From NCBI GenBank assembly GCA_946800325.1, contig OX326958.1, positions 16,954,992 to 17,018,991 of the forward strand: 64,000 nt of DNA, written 5' to 3'. Both the position numbers and the translations under genes were made by a program. The notes below the pieces were generated by a model. The model was not told the DNA's origin. It saw only the letters and a list, made by a program, of their open reading frames with translations, and did no database searches. The stretch is from Luzula sylvatica. Its lineage: Eukaryota > Streptophyta > Magnoliopsida > Poales > Juncaceae. Below, piece by piece: positions 23,284 to 34,372 of this stretch. Every line of letters starts with the position of its first letter. Positions within the stretch are counted from its first letter, which is position 1.

Positions 23284-23470
23284 TATGATAAATGTTTTTG
23301 AAGTATTGATGAACCTTTGTTTGTGGATCAAATTGGGCTCAATCCAAGTTCATATTTAGATGCAAATAATGACTTTTTGATTGCCTCAAAAAGTTAGAAG
23401 AAAAAGCTTTCCAGCTCTAAATCTATCAAATACCTTTGATTCGATATTATGGTGCAAATCATAAGAGCAT

Positions 23471-24520
23471 GTGCAGTGTCTTCTATTTGGTCCCTCCTCG
23501 TTTTCGTTGTATTTGTCAATCAAATCCTCCATTCAAACGGGACGTTATATTTGGCTCACTTTAGTCTTTACTTCACGGATAGATTTGGATAAAAAAAACA
23601 TATTAACACGTAAGATATATGTTGGATCATTTAGATGTTCATTGTGTAAAAATAATTTGGAATGTGCTGACCACATCTTCACAAAATGTGTATATGCAAA
23701 TGAGATTTGACGAATCATACATGATCGTACCCACAACTTAATAATGACAAACCATAATCAAACCCTAACACAATTCTGGAGGACCAACAAAATAAATCTC
23801 GAAAAAATCAACGACGTGTGTGACTCAGTGTTGTAAAAAACGGTGTAAAACGGTAAAAAAAACGGTGAAAAACGGTGAAACGGTGGCAAACCGTTTCGTT
23901 TTCTGCAAAACGGTTGAACAAAACGGTCCACCGTTTTTTTACCGTTTTTTACCGTTTTTTTTTTTAAAAACGTTTTGCAACCGTTTTACATACCGTTTTT
24001 TGCATAAAAATTTTGGGCTAATTTTTTTTTGGGCTTTCTTTTCTTGGCCTGACATCAGAAGTTGTGCTTTCTTTTGCTGAATTTGTGTTTTTTTGCTGAA
24101 TTCGTGCTGTTTTGGATAAATTCGTGCTGAATTTGCTGAATTTGTGTTGTTTTGGATGAATTTGTGATGTTTTTGTGCTGATTTGGTGTTGTTTTTGTGC
24201 TGATTTTGACTAATTTGTACTGATTTTGTCTAATTTATGCTGATTTGGTGCTGTTTTTATGCTGATTTTGCGTAACTCGTGCTGTTTTTATTTGAGATGA
24301 TATTTTTGATGATATTTATTGTATTTTGTTGTATTTTGATGATATTTTAATGTATTATGACTTAACCGTTTTTTAACCGTTTTACGGGTAAAACACTAAA
24401 ACGGTGCCGGACCGTTTTCCGTCTTTTACAACACTGGTGTGACTTCATCATCATCACAACCACATAGACGATATGACGGTAACGGAATGGACGAATCTTC
24501 AAAAAAAAAAAAACGATGGC
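23471..24520 (+). pseudogene. LINE ORF2 fragment (zf-RVT region), split by a hAT element
   Basis: The frame at about 23540-23710 contains FRCSLCKNNLECADHIFTKC, the zinc-binding C-X2-C-X(n)-H-X(4)-C pattern that follows reverse transcriptase in plant LINEs. The similarity fades into stops downstream. The hAT element 23826-24436 interrupts the segment, and LINE-like sequence seems to resume after it (about 24445-24500). The 5' part of the LINE is missing. Confidence 0.6.
23826..24436. mobile_element. hAT MITE with exact 8-bp target duplication
   Basis: It begins CAGTGTTGTAAAAAACGG and ends CCGTCTTTTACAACACTG. The flanks are gtgtgact on both sides (23818-23825 and 24437-24444). The subterminal parts repeat aaaacggt/accgtttt; the centre repeats gctgatttggtgctgttttt. 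No transposase is present. Confidence 0.95.
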
Positions 24521-24743
24521 ACAAATTGTTGGAAACGGGTCTGATATGGTCAAGGTATTGATAACAATAGACAACTTAGGACAATTTTCAATTTTGTTTC
24601 ACATGGATTGTAATACGCGATATTAATTGATGTAAAAACAATTGGATACCGCTATTGACAACGACAAGCGACCGTTTATCGGGCATCTTTTAAAAAAAAA
24701 GATTAAATGAATTAAATTTTGCTATTAAAAACCATAAATACAA

Positions 24744-24895
24744 TGTTGTGCGGATACATAAAAAATTAATTTACACGTGATCGATCGTCGTATCCGAATC
24801 GTATCCTAAATCATATTTTACATAACGTATCACCATATCCGATACGTATCGTCGTATCGTCGTATCGCCGTATCGCCGAACTCGTGCAACACAAT
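24744..24895. repeat. Possible small MITE with cgtatcg repeats
   Basis: The left end (caatgttgtgcggatac) loosely mirrors the right end (gaactcgtgcaacacaattg). Between them lie several copies of cgtatcgtcgtatcg. No target duplication was found. Confidence 0.3.
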
Positions 24896-26270
24896 TGAGA
24901 AATATTAAATAGTTCATTTAAATGAGAAGATTTTCGCACTGCATGGGTTTGAAGCTCGACAACACAACACAAATCTAGACCGTTGATCCAGTTTTCCTTT
25001 TTTATATATGATTTAAAAATTTAGATATATCAAATGCACCATTTTGAATATTAATATGTATTAATATATATTTACTTACGAGTATACATTTAATGGCTCA
25101 TAAAACTATTGCAACCATATTGGCAAGAAAAACGTAACAGTGGTTAGGCAACCTAATTCATCCATTGCACCAACCTATAGGCTATATACCTCACACGTCC
25201 CGAACAAAATCTTCTCTCTACACAAAATTGTCCATGCAAATTATAAAAAAAATAGTTGGTATTAGAAAAAATTAAGACATTTTATTGCAAATTAGGTTCA
25301 TATGATATCACTGACATATTATTTGTAAGTTATTAACTGGGCAGATCACTCTAATAAAAAAAAAAAAAAAAAAATTATAGAAATATAGGTTTACAATTAA
25401 AAACAAAAAAATAGGACTCTAGAAATTTAGGCTAACAACCAATATATTAGTTTGGTTGAATGTATATTTCATGCTACATTACAGTGTTATGTTCATGTAG
25501 AACACCACTAATTAATTTGATTAACAAGGCATCATATTAATCTGCTTTTAGTGGCTTTAGTTTAGATGGTAAGCAACCAAACTTTTAACTAATAATTAAT
25601 AATTAATTAAAGAAGGACTTAAATTTTAATTTAGGTGGAATTTGATCGAGACTTAGAGATCAAAACAAAATTTTGGAGTTAATTGGAAATAACATTGGGA
25701 AGTGAAATTACAGTTCTAATCTGACACGAGTCCTCTGCAGTTAATTGAGGCCTCGTTTATCTTAATCAATTCCTTAATTAATGAATTTATTATATTATAT
25801 TGTTACTCTAGCTAGTTAATTAAGTAATCCATTCATGTCTGTTTGTCTATGTCTTGAGTAGCTACTACATGGATGCAATAGAAATAGATGGTTATTAAAA
25901 TTATCTCGCTCTTTGGTCCCTAAAATTTTGGTGTTATTATAATTATCAACAATTAAGCATGCTTTGGTAAACATGCTTTTTGTTGAAGATGAGTTATTTT
26001 TCATAACAAAATAACTTGATTGTGTATATTGTATATTGTAATTAGTCATTTTATACATGAGAATTTTGATGAATTAGTTGAATATATAATGTTATTTAAT
26101 TTTTTGAGAAAAAAAATACTTATTTCAATTGTGATATACCTAAGTTTTTTTTTAAATGTCTCAGTCACAAAGATAAACCACTCAAACGTCATGTTAATTG
26201 ATATACTTATTTTTAAGGATTCTTTTATTATATACCAGGATTTGAATGATTAAATTAAGTATCTAATGAT
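24896..26270. other. Intergenic, A+T-rich
   Basis: No gene is recognised. Contains an A run at about 25359-25375 and low-information short frames. Confidence 0.5.
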
Positions 26271-26315
26271 AGCATACACATAAATATTTATTTAAACAAG
26301 CTACTTAAGACATTT

Positions 26316-26318
<3 letters not shown>

Positions 26319-26359
<41 letters not shown>
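26319..26359. repeat. (AT)n microsatellite
   Basis: About 20 AT units just left of the MITE at 26377. Confidence 0.9.
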
Positions 26360-26360
<1 letters not shown>

Positions 26361-26376
26361 GACAATATTTATTTAA

Positions 26377-26741
26377 GGGTGATGATATTTTAACAACGAT
26401 ATTTGGGGTTGAGAGTTTCTGAGAAAAATTAAAATAAGACTTATTTTGTCTCAAATATTTAATGCATATTTTTGAAAATTGTTATTTTTGTCCTTCATTT
26501 ACTTGTTTATTATATGTTGTGAAGCACGTCAATTTTATTTTAAGAGTTATATACTTGTAATAAATTGAATAAAAATTTATTTATATTAATAAATTTATGA
26601 TGAAAACAACATTCAATCATGTTTATAATATTAGAGGTAAAATAAATCATATTAATAATACAATTTTGAAAGATATACATTATATAAGGGGTAAAAAAAA
26701 ATTAAAAAAAAACTGCTCTCAACATCCAAATATCACCACCC
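26377..26741. mobile_element. MITE with exact 9-bp target duplication (Mutator-like)
   Basis: It begins GGGTGATGATATTT and, read inward from the right, GGGTGGTGATATTTGG, with gttgagag shared further in. The flanks are tttatttaa on both sides (26368-26376 and 26742-26750), a 9-bp duplication of the Mutator type. The phrase atagcatacacataaatatt occurs on both sides (26268 and 26758), so the locus also has an older local duplication. Confidence 0.8.
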
Positions 26742-26990
26742 TTTATTTAAATCACGTATAGCATACACATAAATATTTATTTAAGTCAGACAATATACAT
26801 ATTCATATAATATATTATCTTGTGTTTACTATTTGATAATAATATAATAATTAACAAATTAAAATTTATACTTGAGTCGTTCCGAATTCCAACCCACTCC
26901 ACCTCACCGTATCAAGTCTCGGATTTTACACAATATGAATCAGAGGCAGAGTCAACTCGAAATATCATCAGATCCACAATTTTACACAAT

Positions 26991-27400
26991 ATTTTTTTTG
27001 AGATACGATAGGCGAAGTGCCTATCGAAATTTATATTAAAAAATAAAATAAAAAGTTTTACAATCGTTTTAGTACATCGTATCCACAATTTATATTAAAA
27101 AATAAAAGAAAAAGAAAAAAGAAAAAAAAGTAGCCTCAAAGAAATGTATATATATGTAACGTGTGAGAAATTAATAGAATCCTCCCACGCTTCAACAATT
27201 TAATAGTCGTTTTTGGGCTTCTTGTACCGTCTATTGCGCTAGTAGATAATATGGTCTTGATCCATGATCGAACATTCTTTTTTTTTTTTTCCTTCCAAAC
27301 TGTCCAACAACCGGTCATCACAGTGCAATCATATTTCTTCGCAACGCCGCCAAGACTTTTCCTTCATATTCTCCATTTTCCTAATAGGTAATTTCTGTCG
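26991..27400 (-). pseudogene. LINE 3' end fragment
   Basis: On the minus strand a frame at 27321-27136 begins MMTGCWTVWKEKKKKN, like the tryptophan-rich W.iWkeRN segment near the end of plant LINE ORF2. An A-rich trailer follows, ending ctcaaaaaaaa at about 26991-27003. The 5' part is missing and the copy is decayed. Confidence 0.45.
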
Positions 27401-28166
27401 AAGAAAAACGGTAAATTCGATAGACCGAATAGGTGTTTCCAAATTCACTGGATATGGATAAAATATGAATATTTATTGCCCACGTAAAATGCAATTATTA
27501 TTGTAGGACCAATATAATGTTTATTTATATTTACTACTTAAGAAGCCTACGGACAATGTTCTTGTTAAAAAAAAAAAAAAAAAAAAAAAAATCAAATATA
27601 TGGAGAATTGAAGATCTTTACTTTTTTTTTCATTGCCTTAGATGACATCACAAACCAAGCTTCTTCCTTTTGAAAAAATTATGATTTTTCTTGAAAGAAA
27701 TTACAATTCTACCTACCTCCGTACAGTTCAAATCATGATCATATTTATTCATTTCGAACACAACTTTTCGAATAATAGGTTCCTTTTCCCCCTCCATATT
27801 TACTATTTAATAAAAAATAATAACATAACAATTATTAATTAATTATATCTTTCTTTTCAAAAAAAAAATATTTTTTTAATTGTCTTGCTCAAGTTGAGTC
27901 TTTTCTTGTTAACTCCTGTTCCTTGAAGCCTGCTTCTCTATAGCTTATCCTGGAATACCAAACCTTCCTTATTATACAATACACCACAAAATAATGCAAG
28001 TCTTAAGCATACTATATATTATTATTAATTTATTATTATTAGTAAAATCATGTACTTAATCTAGCTACTACTTAATCTAGCTACAAAATTGAGGACTAAT
28101 TTGTAAGTTAAAAGTTTTAGAAGTACTGAAGTGAATAAATACACTCCTTTAGGCTTCTAGCACACA
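27401..28166. other. Intergenic upstream of the QWRF gene
   Basis: A+T-rich with an A run at 27569-27590. A TATA-like aataaatac at about 28134-28142 lies before a CT-rich leader (28215-28235) and may belong to the QWRF promoter. Confidence 0.4.
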
Positions 28167-28322
28167 ATGACACAAACAACACAACCTTCTTTTGTATTTC
28201 TCTGCTCTCACTCATACACACACTCTCTCTCTCTTTCATTCCTCTTCTTCAGGAAGCCAAAGAAGCTCAGAGAAAAGCTTGGAAAAAGACCCACCACCTC
28301 TCCGTACCTTCACCGTGTTCCG

Positions 28323-30429
28323 ATGGTTGCAGCGGCCACCGCTGCTGCATCCGTCAACGGTGGGAGTAAACCCACAACGGATCTCCACACACCAACTCGC
28401 CCTCCTCTTATCCCCTCTGAAAAGGACAATGCTACTGTTGCTACCCCTTCTCCTCGCCACCGGTTGAGAGAATCTACTTCTACTAATACTTCCACCTCCA
28501 GTTCTACCTCGTCTAACTCCTCCTTCGGTTCCGCTTCTCGCCGGTACCCATCACCGGTTTTGATCCAACCTCGCCCTTCCACTCCATCTACATTGCCCCA
28601 ATCTCGGTCCCGCTCGGCGGATCGGTCTCGTCTCCGACCTACTACCCCTGTAGCATCCACCAGTACCAGTACAAGTACTACCGGTACGGACACCGGTTCC
28701 GGTACCAGTCTCTGTACCACTACACGAAGCCTCTCCGTGTCCTTCCAAGGCGGGTCTTTCTTCATCCAAACACGCCGTAACAAATCGTCTACTACAGGCA
28801 CCCCCTCCGTCAGAAAACCCACACCTGAAAAACGACGCCATTCATCCTTCTCGGAGAACTCACGGCCAATCGACCGGTGGCCAGCTTCTATCGGCCGTCC
28901 TAGACAACCCAATCCTCTGGCAAGGAGTCTCGACTGCTCCCTGGAGAAGAAAGATTCGATCTTGGCCACCGTACATCTACTCCAACAATCAATCGACGGT
29001 GGAGATCTCTCCGTTTCTTCAGACACGGATAGCGTCTCCTCTGGTAGCAATTCCGGCCACCATGATCGTTCTCTCCCTCCTCGAGCTAAAGCTACTCCGA
29101 GAGGTACGTTAATGGCTTCTCCTCACTTCTCTGTTTCGAATTCCTCCCAAATTTCAAACTTTTGACAGGTATAAGTGTACCTGCGAGATTCTGGCAAGAG
29201 ACGAACAGCAGGCTCCGCAGATTCACAGATCCAAACCCGTTACCAAAAACCCCCGGAAGACCCGTTAACAAAAAATCCCAATCAGACAGCCCCAATTCAT
29301 CCTCCCCGAGACTATCAACACCGAGTCCGTCCAAAACACGGGTCGGGTTAACAGGTTTGGGACCCGCTCCGTTAAACGCGCCATCGATAATTAGTTTCGC
29401 GAACGAGGTTAGAAGAGCGAAGAAAGGGGAAGGGAGAATTGAGGAGGCGCATAAATTGAGATTATTGGATAATCGATTTTTGCAATGGCGGTTTGTTAGT
29501 TCGAGAGCGAAGAGTGGTCTTTTGTCTCAACGATCCATTGCTGAGGTAATTAATTGGGTATTATTATAATTATATTTATTTTATTTTATTTTATATTTTT
29601 TTGTGGAATATTTAGAAAAATCTGTATAATGCGTGGAGATGTACGTCGGAATTACGCGATGCGGTGGCGATTAAAAGAATTAAATTACAACTTTTGACTC
29701 AACGACTTAAACTAACTTCTATACTAAGAGGACAAGTACGTTTACGCCATCATTATTTATTTATTTTTATTCATTTCATTTAGTAATTAATTTTTATTTT
29801 TTTGAATTTAGATATATTATTTGGAGGAATGGTCGTTAATCGAAAAGGACCATTCAAATTCTTTATCTGACGCGACCGAGTCGCTAAAAGCAAGCACGTT
29901 ACGTCTCCCAATTGTCGGTGGCGCTAAGGTCTCTTTTTTAATTTAATAATGATTTAGAATCAAAATATTTGACATTTAATTTATTATTATTAATATTATT
30001 AGGCTGATATTCAAGAAGTGAAGGAGGCCGTGGGTACAGCTGTCGATGTGATGAATTCAATGGTGATCTCCATTTGCTCTTTGCTCTCTACGGTAAATAA
30101 TCGTTACTAATTTTTTATAATTTTTGCGTATATTTTTTATTTTATTTTATTCTATCTCTGAAAAGGTACGAGGGGCCGGTACGTTGGTAACGGAGCTTGC
30201 GAGAGTAGCGGCACAAGAAAAAATGTTTTTAGATCAATCACGAGATCTTTTATCGATCGTTGCTTCGTTGCATGTAAATTTCAAATTTATATTATTCGAG
30301 TAATATTTAATAATAATTATATATATTTTTAATATTATGATATTGTTAATATAGGTGACGAAATGTAGTCTTCAAGGGCAAGTAATACAACAAAGAAAAC
30401 GACACAAGCAAGAGCATATACAATTTTAG
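28323..30429 (+). CDS. QWRF-motif protein (QWRF1/QWRF2-like)
   Basis: Seven exons: 28323-29103, 29169-29545, 29616-29735, 29812-29928, 30003-30092, 30166-30273, 30355-30429; 555 residues. ATG 28323 was chosen because the product then begins MVAAA, as I recall for plant QWRF2-type proteins; the frame is open upstream but only through leader-like CT sequence. Residues 1-260 are disordered, basic and rich in S, T, P and R, fitting microtubule binding. The conserved half begins GISVPARFWQE (from 261), has the family motif QWRF at 366-369 within NRFLQWRFVSSRA, and continues as a predicted helical region (KNLYNAWRCTSELRDAVAIKR) to a basic end. Family members, including the augmin subunit AUG8, act on microtubules in division and growth. 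The protein is somewhat shorter than the roughly 640-660 residues I recall for Arabidopsis QWRF1/2. No damage is seen. Confidence 0.92.
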
Positions 30430-31116
30430 ACCGGTAACTTTACTACTAACATTACACGAGTCCGATTTTGAGATGGGAAATAATGTTGTGCGTGGATGTG
30501 ATTCGAGTGTGAGTGAGTGAGTGTGTGTGTAATATATGATTAATCAATCTTTGTGTGTAACTTTACTACCAAGATGGTTTGTATAATTTTGTTTTGTTGG
30601 TTTTGAGTGGGGATTTTTAATGTAACAATTTGTTTTCTTGGTTTCTTGTAAATAATGCATGCAACTGCAAGAGAGAAATATATGAGCTTGTTGTAAATAT
30701 TTTTAATCTATTGTGATTGCCATTGTTATGTTGGAAAGTTTGCTCAAACTATTATCATATTATTTTCTTATAGACTTGATTTGGTAATGTCTCCAGATTC
30801 GGGAAATAATATTACAGAGTAAAGTCTTTGGGAAAAAAAAAAAAATTTGCATGTTTAAATTTTTGTTGAAGTAGTATTTTCAAATTTGAAGAGTACGGAA
30901 ATTTTATTTCGTTGTACGTTCGAAAGGTTTGTAAGCATTTTTTTTTATGTTAAATCAAGGAGAATAAAAATGTGAAATATTGATTTTGAACTCTCAAGTT
31001 GGAAACAAAGAGTAAAAAAAATAATTCTGAAGCACATTATATTTTATTACACGACCATTATACCTTTTTTAAAATACTTTTTTCTTACATCAATATATCC
31101 TTTTAAATTATAATAT
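30430..31116. other. 3' flank of the QWRF gene
   Basis: Probable 3' untranslated region with a GTGAGTGAGTG run near 30508-30530, then A+T-rich DNA. No other gene is seen. Confidence 0.5.
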
Positions 31117-31124
31117 GTTTTATT

Positions 31125-31821
31125 CAGTGTTATGGAAATCGGCTTTGGCGGCCGATTAATCACCAATTAATCGGTAGTCGAGGGTCCGCCGTCGAGATAA
31201 ACTCTTGGCGTTTTGTGCTTGGCGGATTTCCGCCAAGCGGCCGCCAAGGGTCCGCCAAGACCGCCGAGCCGATTTTTAGATGTGTACAGTTTTTTTTTTT
31301 TTTTTTTTTTAAATTTTTTTTTTTTTTTTTTTAAATTTTTTTTTTTGAATTGCCAACGGGTCCATAGTCTAGTTGGTTGAATGTGAAGCACAAAAAATCA
31401 TATATTATGAGAGGTTGTGGGATATTATTCAAAATAATGATCGTTTTTGTTATGGATTGCCAATGAATTTTCATTGACATCAAAAAAATTAGACATCAAT
31501 AATGAAAACGATCGTTTATCGGATACTATTCAAAAAAATATATTTGGACTAAATTTTTTCATATTTTTAATATATATATATATATATATTATTTGAGTTT
31601 ATGTTAGTTTAGTGACGTAGTGTATTTTGTTACTTAAATTATTTAAAACTTATTAAAAAAACTGTGATTTGTAATTTTGTTTAATTAATTTAAATATTAA
31701 ATATAAAAAAATAAAAATCCGCCGAGGTCCGCCGAGATTCCCGATTAATCCCGATTAATCATCCTTGGCGCTTGATGGTCGTCTGCCGACCAGCGAGCGC
31801 CGAGCGATTTCTGGAACATTG
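31125..31821 (+). mobile_element. Non-autonomous hAT element, copy 2
   Basis: It begins CAGTGTTATGGAAATCGG and ends CGATTTCTGGAACATTG. The flanks are gttttatt on both sides (31117-31124 and 31822-31829), an exact 8-bp duplication. It is collinear with copy 1 (1478-2216, opposite orientation) but has longer T runs (31291-31350) and a shorter AT tract. It contains the ggcggatttccgcc palindrome and no transposase. Confidence 0.95.
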
Positions 31822-31829
31822 GTTTTATT

Positions 31830-32990
31830 ACATGACCATTATACCTTTTTGAATAGAAGTATATCTTTTTCCGAAAATATCTGGTATATATAGACTTTTT
31901 ATACAAGACTATTATATTTTTTAGTTTAATGGGAGACGGGTCGACGTGTATCCAATAAATATTAATAAAAGGTTGAAAATATTTTACATTTGTCCTATTT
32001 CATAATTATAAAATACCACATCAGCAGTAAAATGTGTTTTTATTGTATGGTTACTTTAAATAGAAAATTTATTTTTGTCACCGGCCAATTTTTGCGACTC
32101 CGTCATTGAAATATTTCTTTCTGGGATATTAATGTTGGTTTTGTTAAGCATAATATACATTTTTTTGTTATAATTTCTAAAATATATATATTTTTTAGAT
32201 ATATGATATATTTTATTCAGTTGTGTGTTATGCATGTTTGATATATATTTCCGAAGCACAATACATATTTTCGTTTATACATTCTAAAAAAAATTAGATA
32301 TACGATATTTTTTTAAATGGGCTCTAAAGAAAAGGTCATTTCTAGATAAAAAGAAGAAATGAAAATATTAAAAAAAAAATGGCCCAATTAACAATTGGGG
32401 AAGACAAGTACAAACTGGCCTAATATTAAATATTCAAGGATTAAACATGAAATAGGCCTATATTACAACGGAGAAATTAAAATGGGCTGAATATAAAATA
32501 TAAAATATGTTAAAACAAAAGAGTCCAAATATACAATTTGAAATTTAAATGAGCCGACTTTTTAAATTCAAGCCCTAATTTCCATCCAAATTTGGCCCAA
32601 AATCTTATGACACATCATATCCGAGCTGAATGAATGCCTGTTCCAATACTTGATTTTTGTCATAGGATACCTGAAGGCAGAAGAGGAGCATGATGAATTG
32701 TTGATGATGAAGTCAAGCCGACAAGAGAAGGGAGCAAGCACGCGGTACAATGAGGCCGGTACGAAATGTTGGCCAATTCATTTTGCCAAGTGAGAATTCA
32801 ATTGTATATATAATATATAATATATAATATTCTCATAACATGTGTCAACTTGACTATATCTAAGAGAGTCACACGTATTACATATACATATATTTTTCTC
32901 CATGTTTTTTTTTACTCCATCAATAATGGAATAGAGAAGTTGTAGAATGGAAAAATAATCAAAATGTCAAAATGAGTATATGGATCAAGT
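31830..32990. other. Intergenic, unassigned
   Basis: A+T-rich. 32370-32760 has ggcccaatt/gggccaaa words and a somewhat higher G+C content and could be an old LTR fragment, but no ends or coding parts were found. Confidence 0.4.
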
Positions 32991-33380
32991 TAGGGATGTT
33001 AAGGGGCAGCCGGATAATATCCCGAAAAAAATACTCGCGGAACGGATAATATAAAAAAAAATTACCCACACTCGGGTACAGGATAGTGGTACCCGTACTC
33101 GTTTGTAAGCCGAATTTTAAAAATATCATTTACCCTTGATTTTTACTAATTTACTTGTACCCGTATTCGATTTTCAAATTTCCGAAATCGTTTAGATTTG
33201 ATCCATCTCGGAATTTCGATAATTTTACTAAATAAACATTTTCACGGGTAACAAGTATACCGGCGGGTTCGGGTATATGGTGATAAAATTACTAGTGATG
33301 ATTTCGGATACGGGTAATACTCGAAATATCGGATACGGATAGGGAGGAGGCTTACCCGTCCCGTCCCGTTGACACCTCTA
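32991..33380. mobile_element. hAT MITE, diverged copy
   Basis: It begins TAGGGATGTTAAGGGG and ends CCCGTTGACACCTCTA, the family of 3177-4012. The flanks gatcaagt and gttcaaga agree at 6 of 8 bases, an eroded duplication. The interior has the same cgggta/tacccg words. Confidence 0.7.
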
Positions 33381-33402
33381 GTTCAAGAGGTTGAATGTAG
33401 TG

Positions 33403-34372
33403 TTGTACTATTTTGAGGATCTCAAAACTAATCACAAACTACTAACTACCCATTTGAGTTATTTGATGATATTAAGTACACATACAAAAAGTAAATCGAA
33501 CGCATAAATCAAAATAAAAATTGAAGACAACAGAATATCAAGATAAAAATGAAGACCATAAACAAATAAATACAGGGAGCAAGCACACAAGAATTAAGAA
33601 TTAAGGAACAACTTCAACTATCAAGTAAATATTTTCTTACTCAAATCACAATTATTACGACAGGAGAGAATTTTTCAAATATTTTTTTAAAGAAAACTAT
33701 ATTTTAAAACCAGTTTTTTCAAACAACTATTTGAAAACATTGTCCATTTGAATTTATCCTAAACCGTTCGAACAGTTTGTACATACTTCTTGCACTCGTT
33801 GGAGCGATACTTTCTTTCGTTCGAACGAACATAGAAACTTGATTTTTCAGAGACCAAACGAATTTTAAATATATACACTTTTCGTTCGAACGATACTTTC
33901 AGCCGTTCGAACATATCCTGATATATTACTTTTTACACTAACGAGTCGAACGTTAATTTTCTGTCAAACAATTTCCAAATTAACCTTTAGGAGGCCCCTC
34001 CCCCAACTATTTTATTTATCAATTCTTGAGCAATATTTTTTCAAATAAAAAAAACACTCTCTCGTGATGATATTTTGCGAAGCGAGTCCTTAACGATATT
34101 GAGAGAAATCGAACAACTCCATTAGGTCAGTGTAGTTTGTAATAAACTAGAACTAGCATTGTAATAAGGCGGTTGAAAGAAATCATTAGTTAGTTACGAG
34201 AATCGTAGTTTGTTGTGTGAAGCAATATCCGTTGCTGTAAACGTTTTCCAAGTCAGTGAAGAGGTTGCCATTTGGCCGGAGAAGTAGACATATTTGTGAA
34301 CGCGAGAATCTCGCTAACAAGTTTAAGCCGAGCTTCGTAACATATCGTGTGTTCGTCTATCCTTACATATCG
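33403..34372 (+). mobile_element. Probable Copia LTR relic
   Basis: The right part (34080-34372) reads like the 3' half of a large plant Copia LTR: a leader-like stretch with gccggagaagtagacat, then ctcgctaacaagtttaagcc and atatcgtgtgttcgtctatc. A possible start is TGTTGTAC at 33403. Four gttcgaac palindromes lie inside (about 33768-33912). No paired LTR, primer site or target duplication was found, so it may be a solo LTR. Confidence 0.4.

Noticed and set aside
28167..28322. Upstream in-frame ATG of the QWRF gene
   Set aside because: The extra 52 residues come from CT-rich leader-like sequence; the start MVAAA fits the family.
28236..29050. 246-codon minus-strand frame opposite QWRF exon 1
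   Set aside because: Shadow of the biased codon use in the plus-strand exon; no domain.
31345..31440. tRNA-like A-box (tagtctagttggtt) in the hAT element, suggesting a SINE or tRNA
   Set aside because: No convincing B-box or cloverleaf follows, and the nearby T run has the wrong orientation for a SINE tail.
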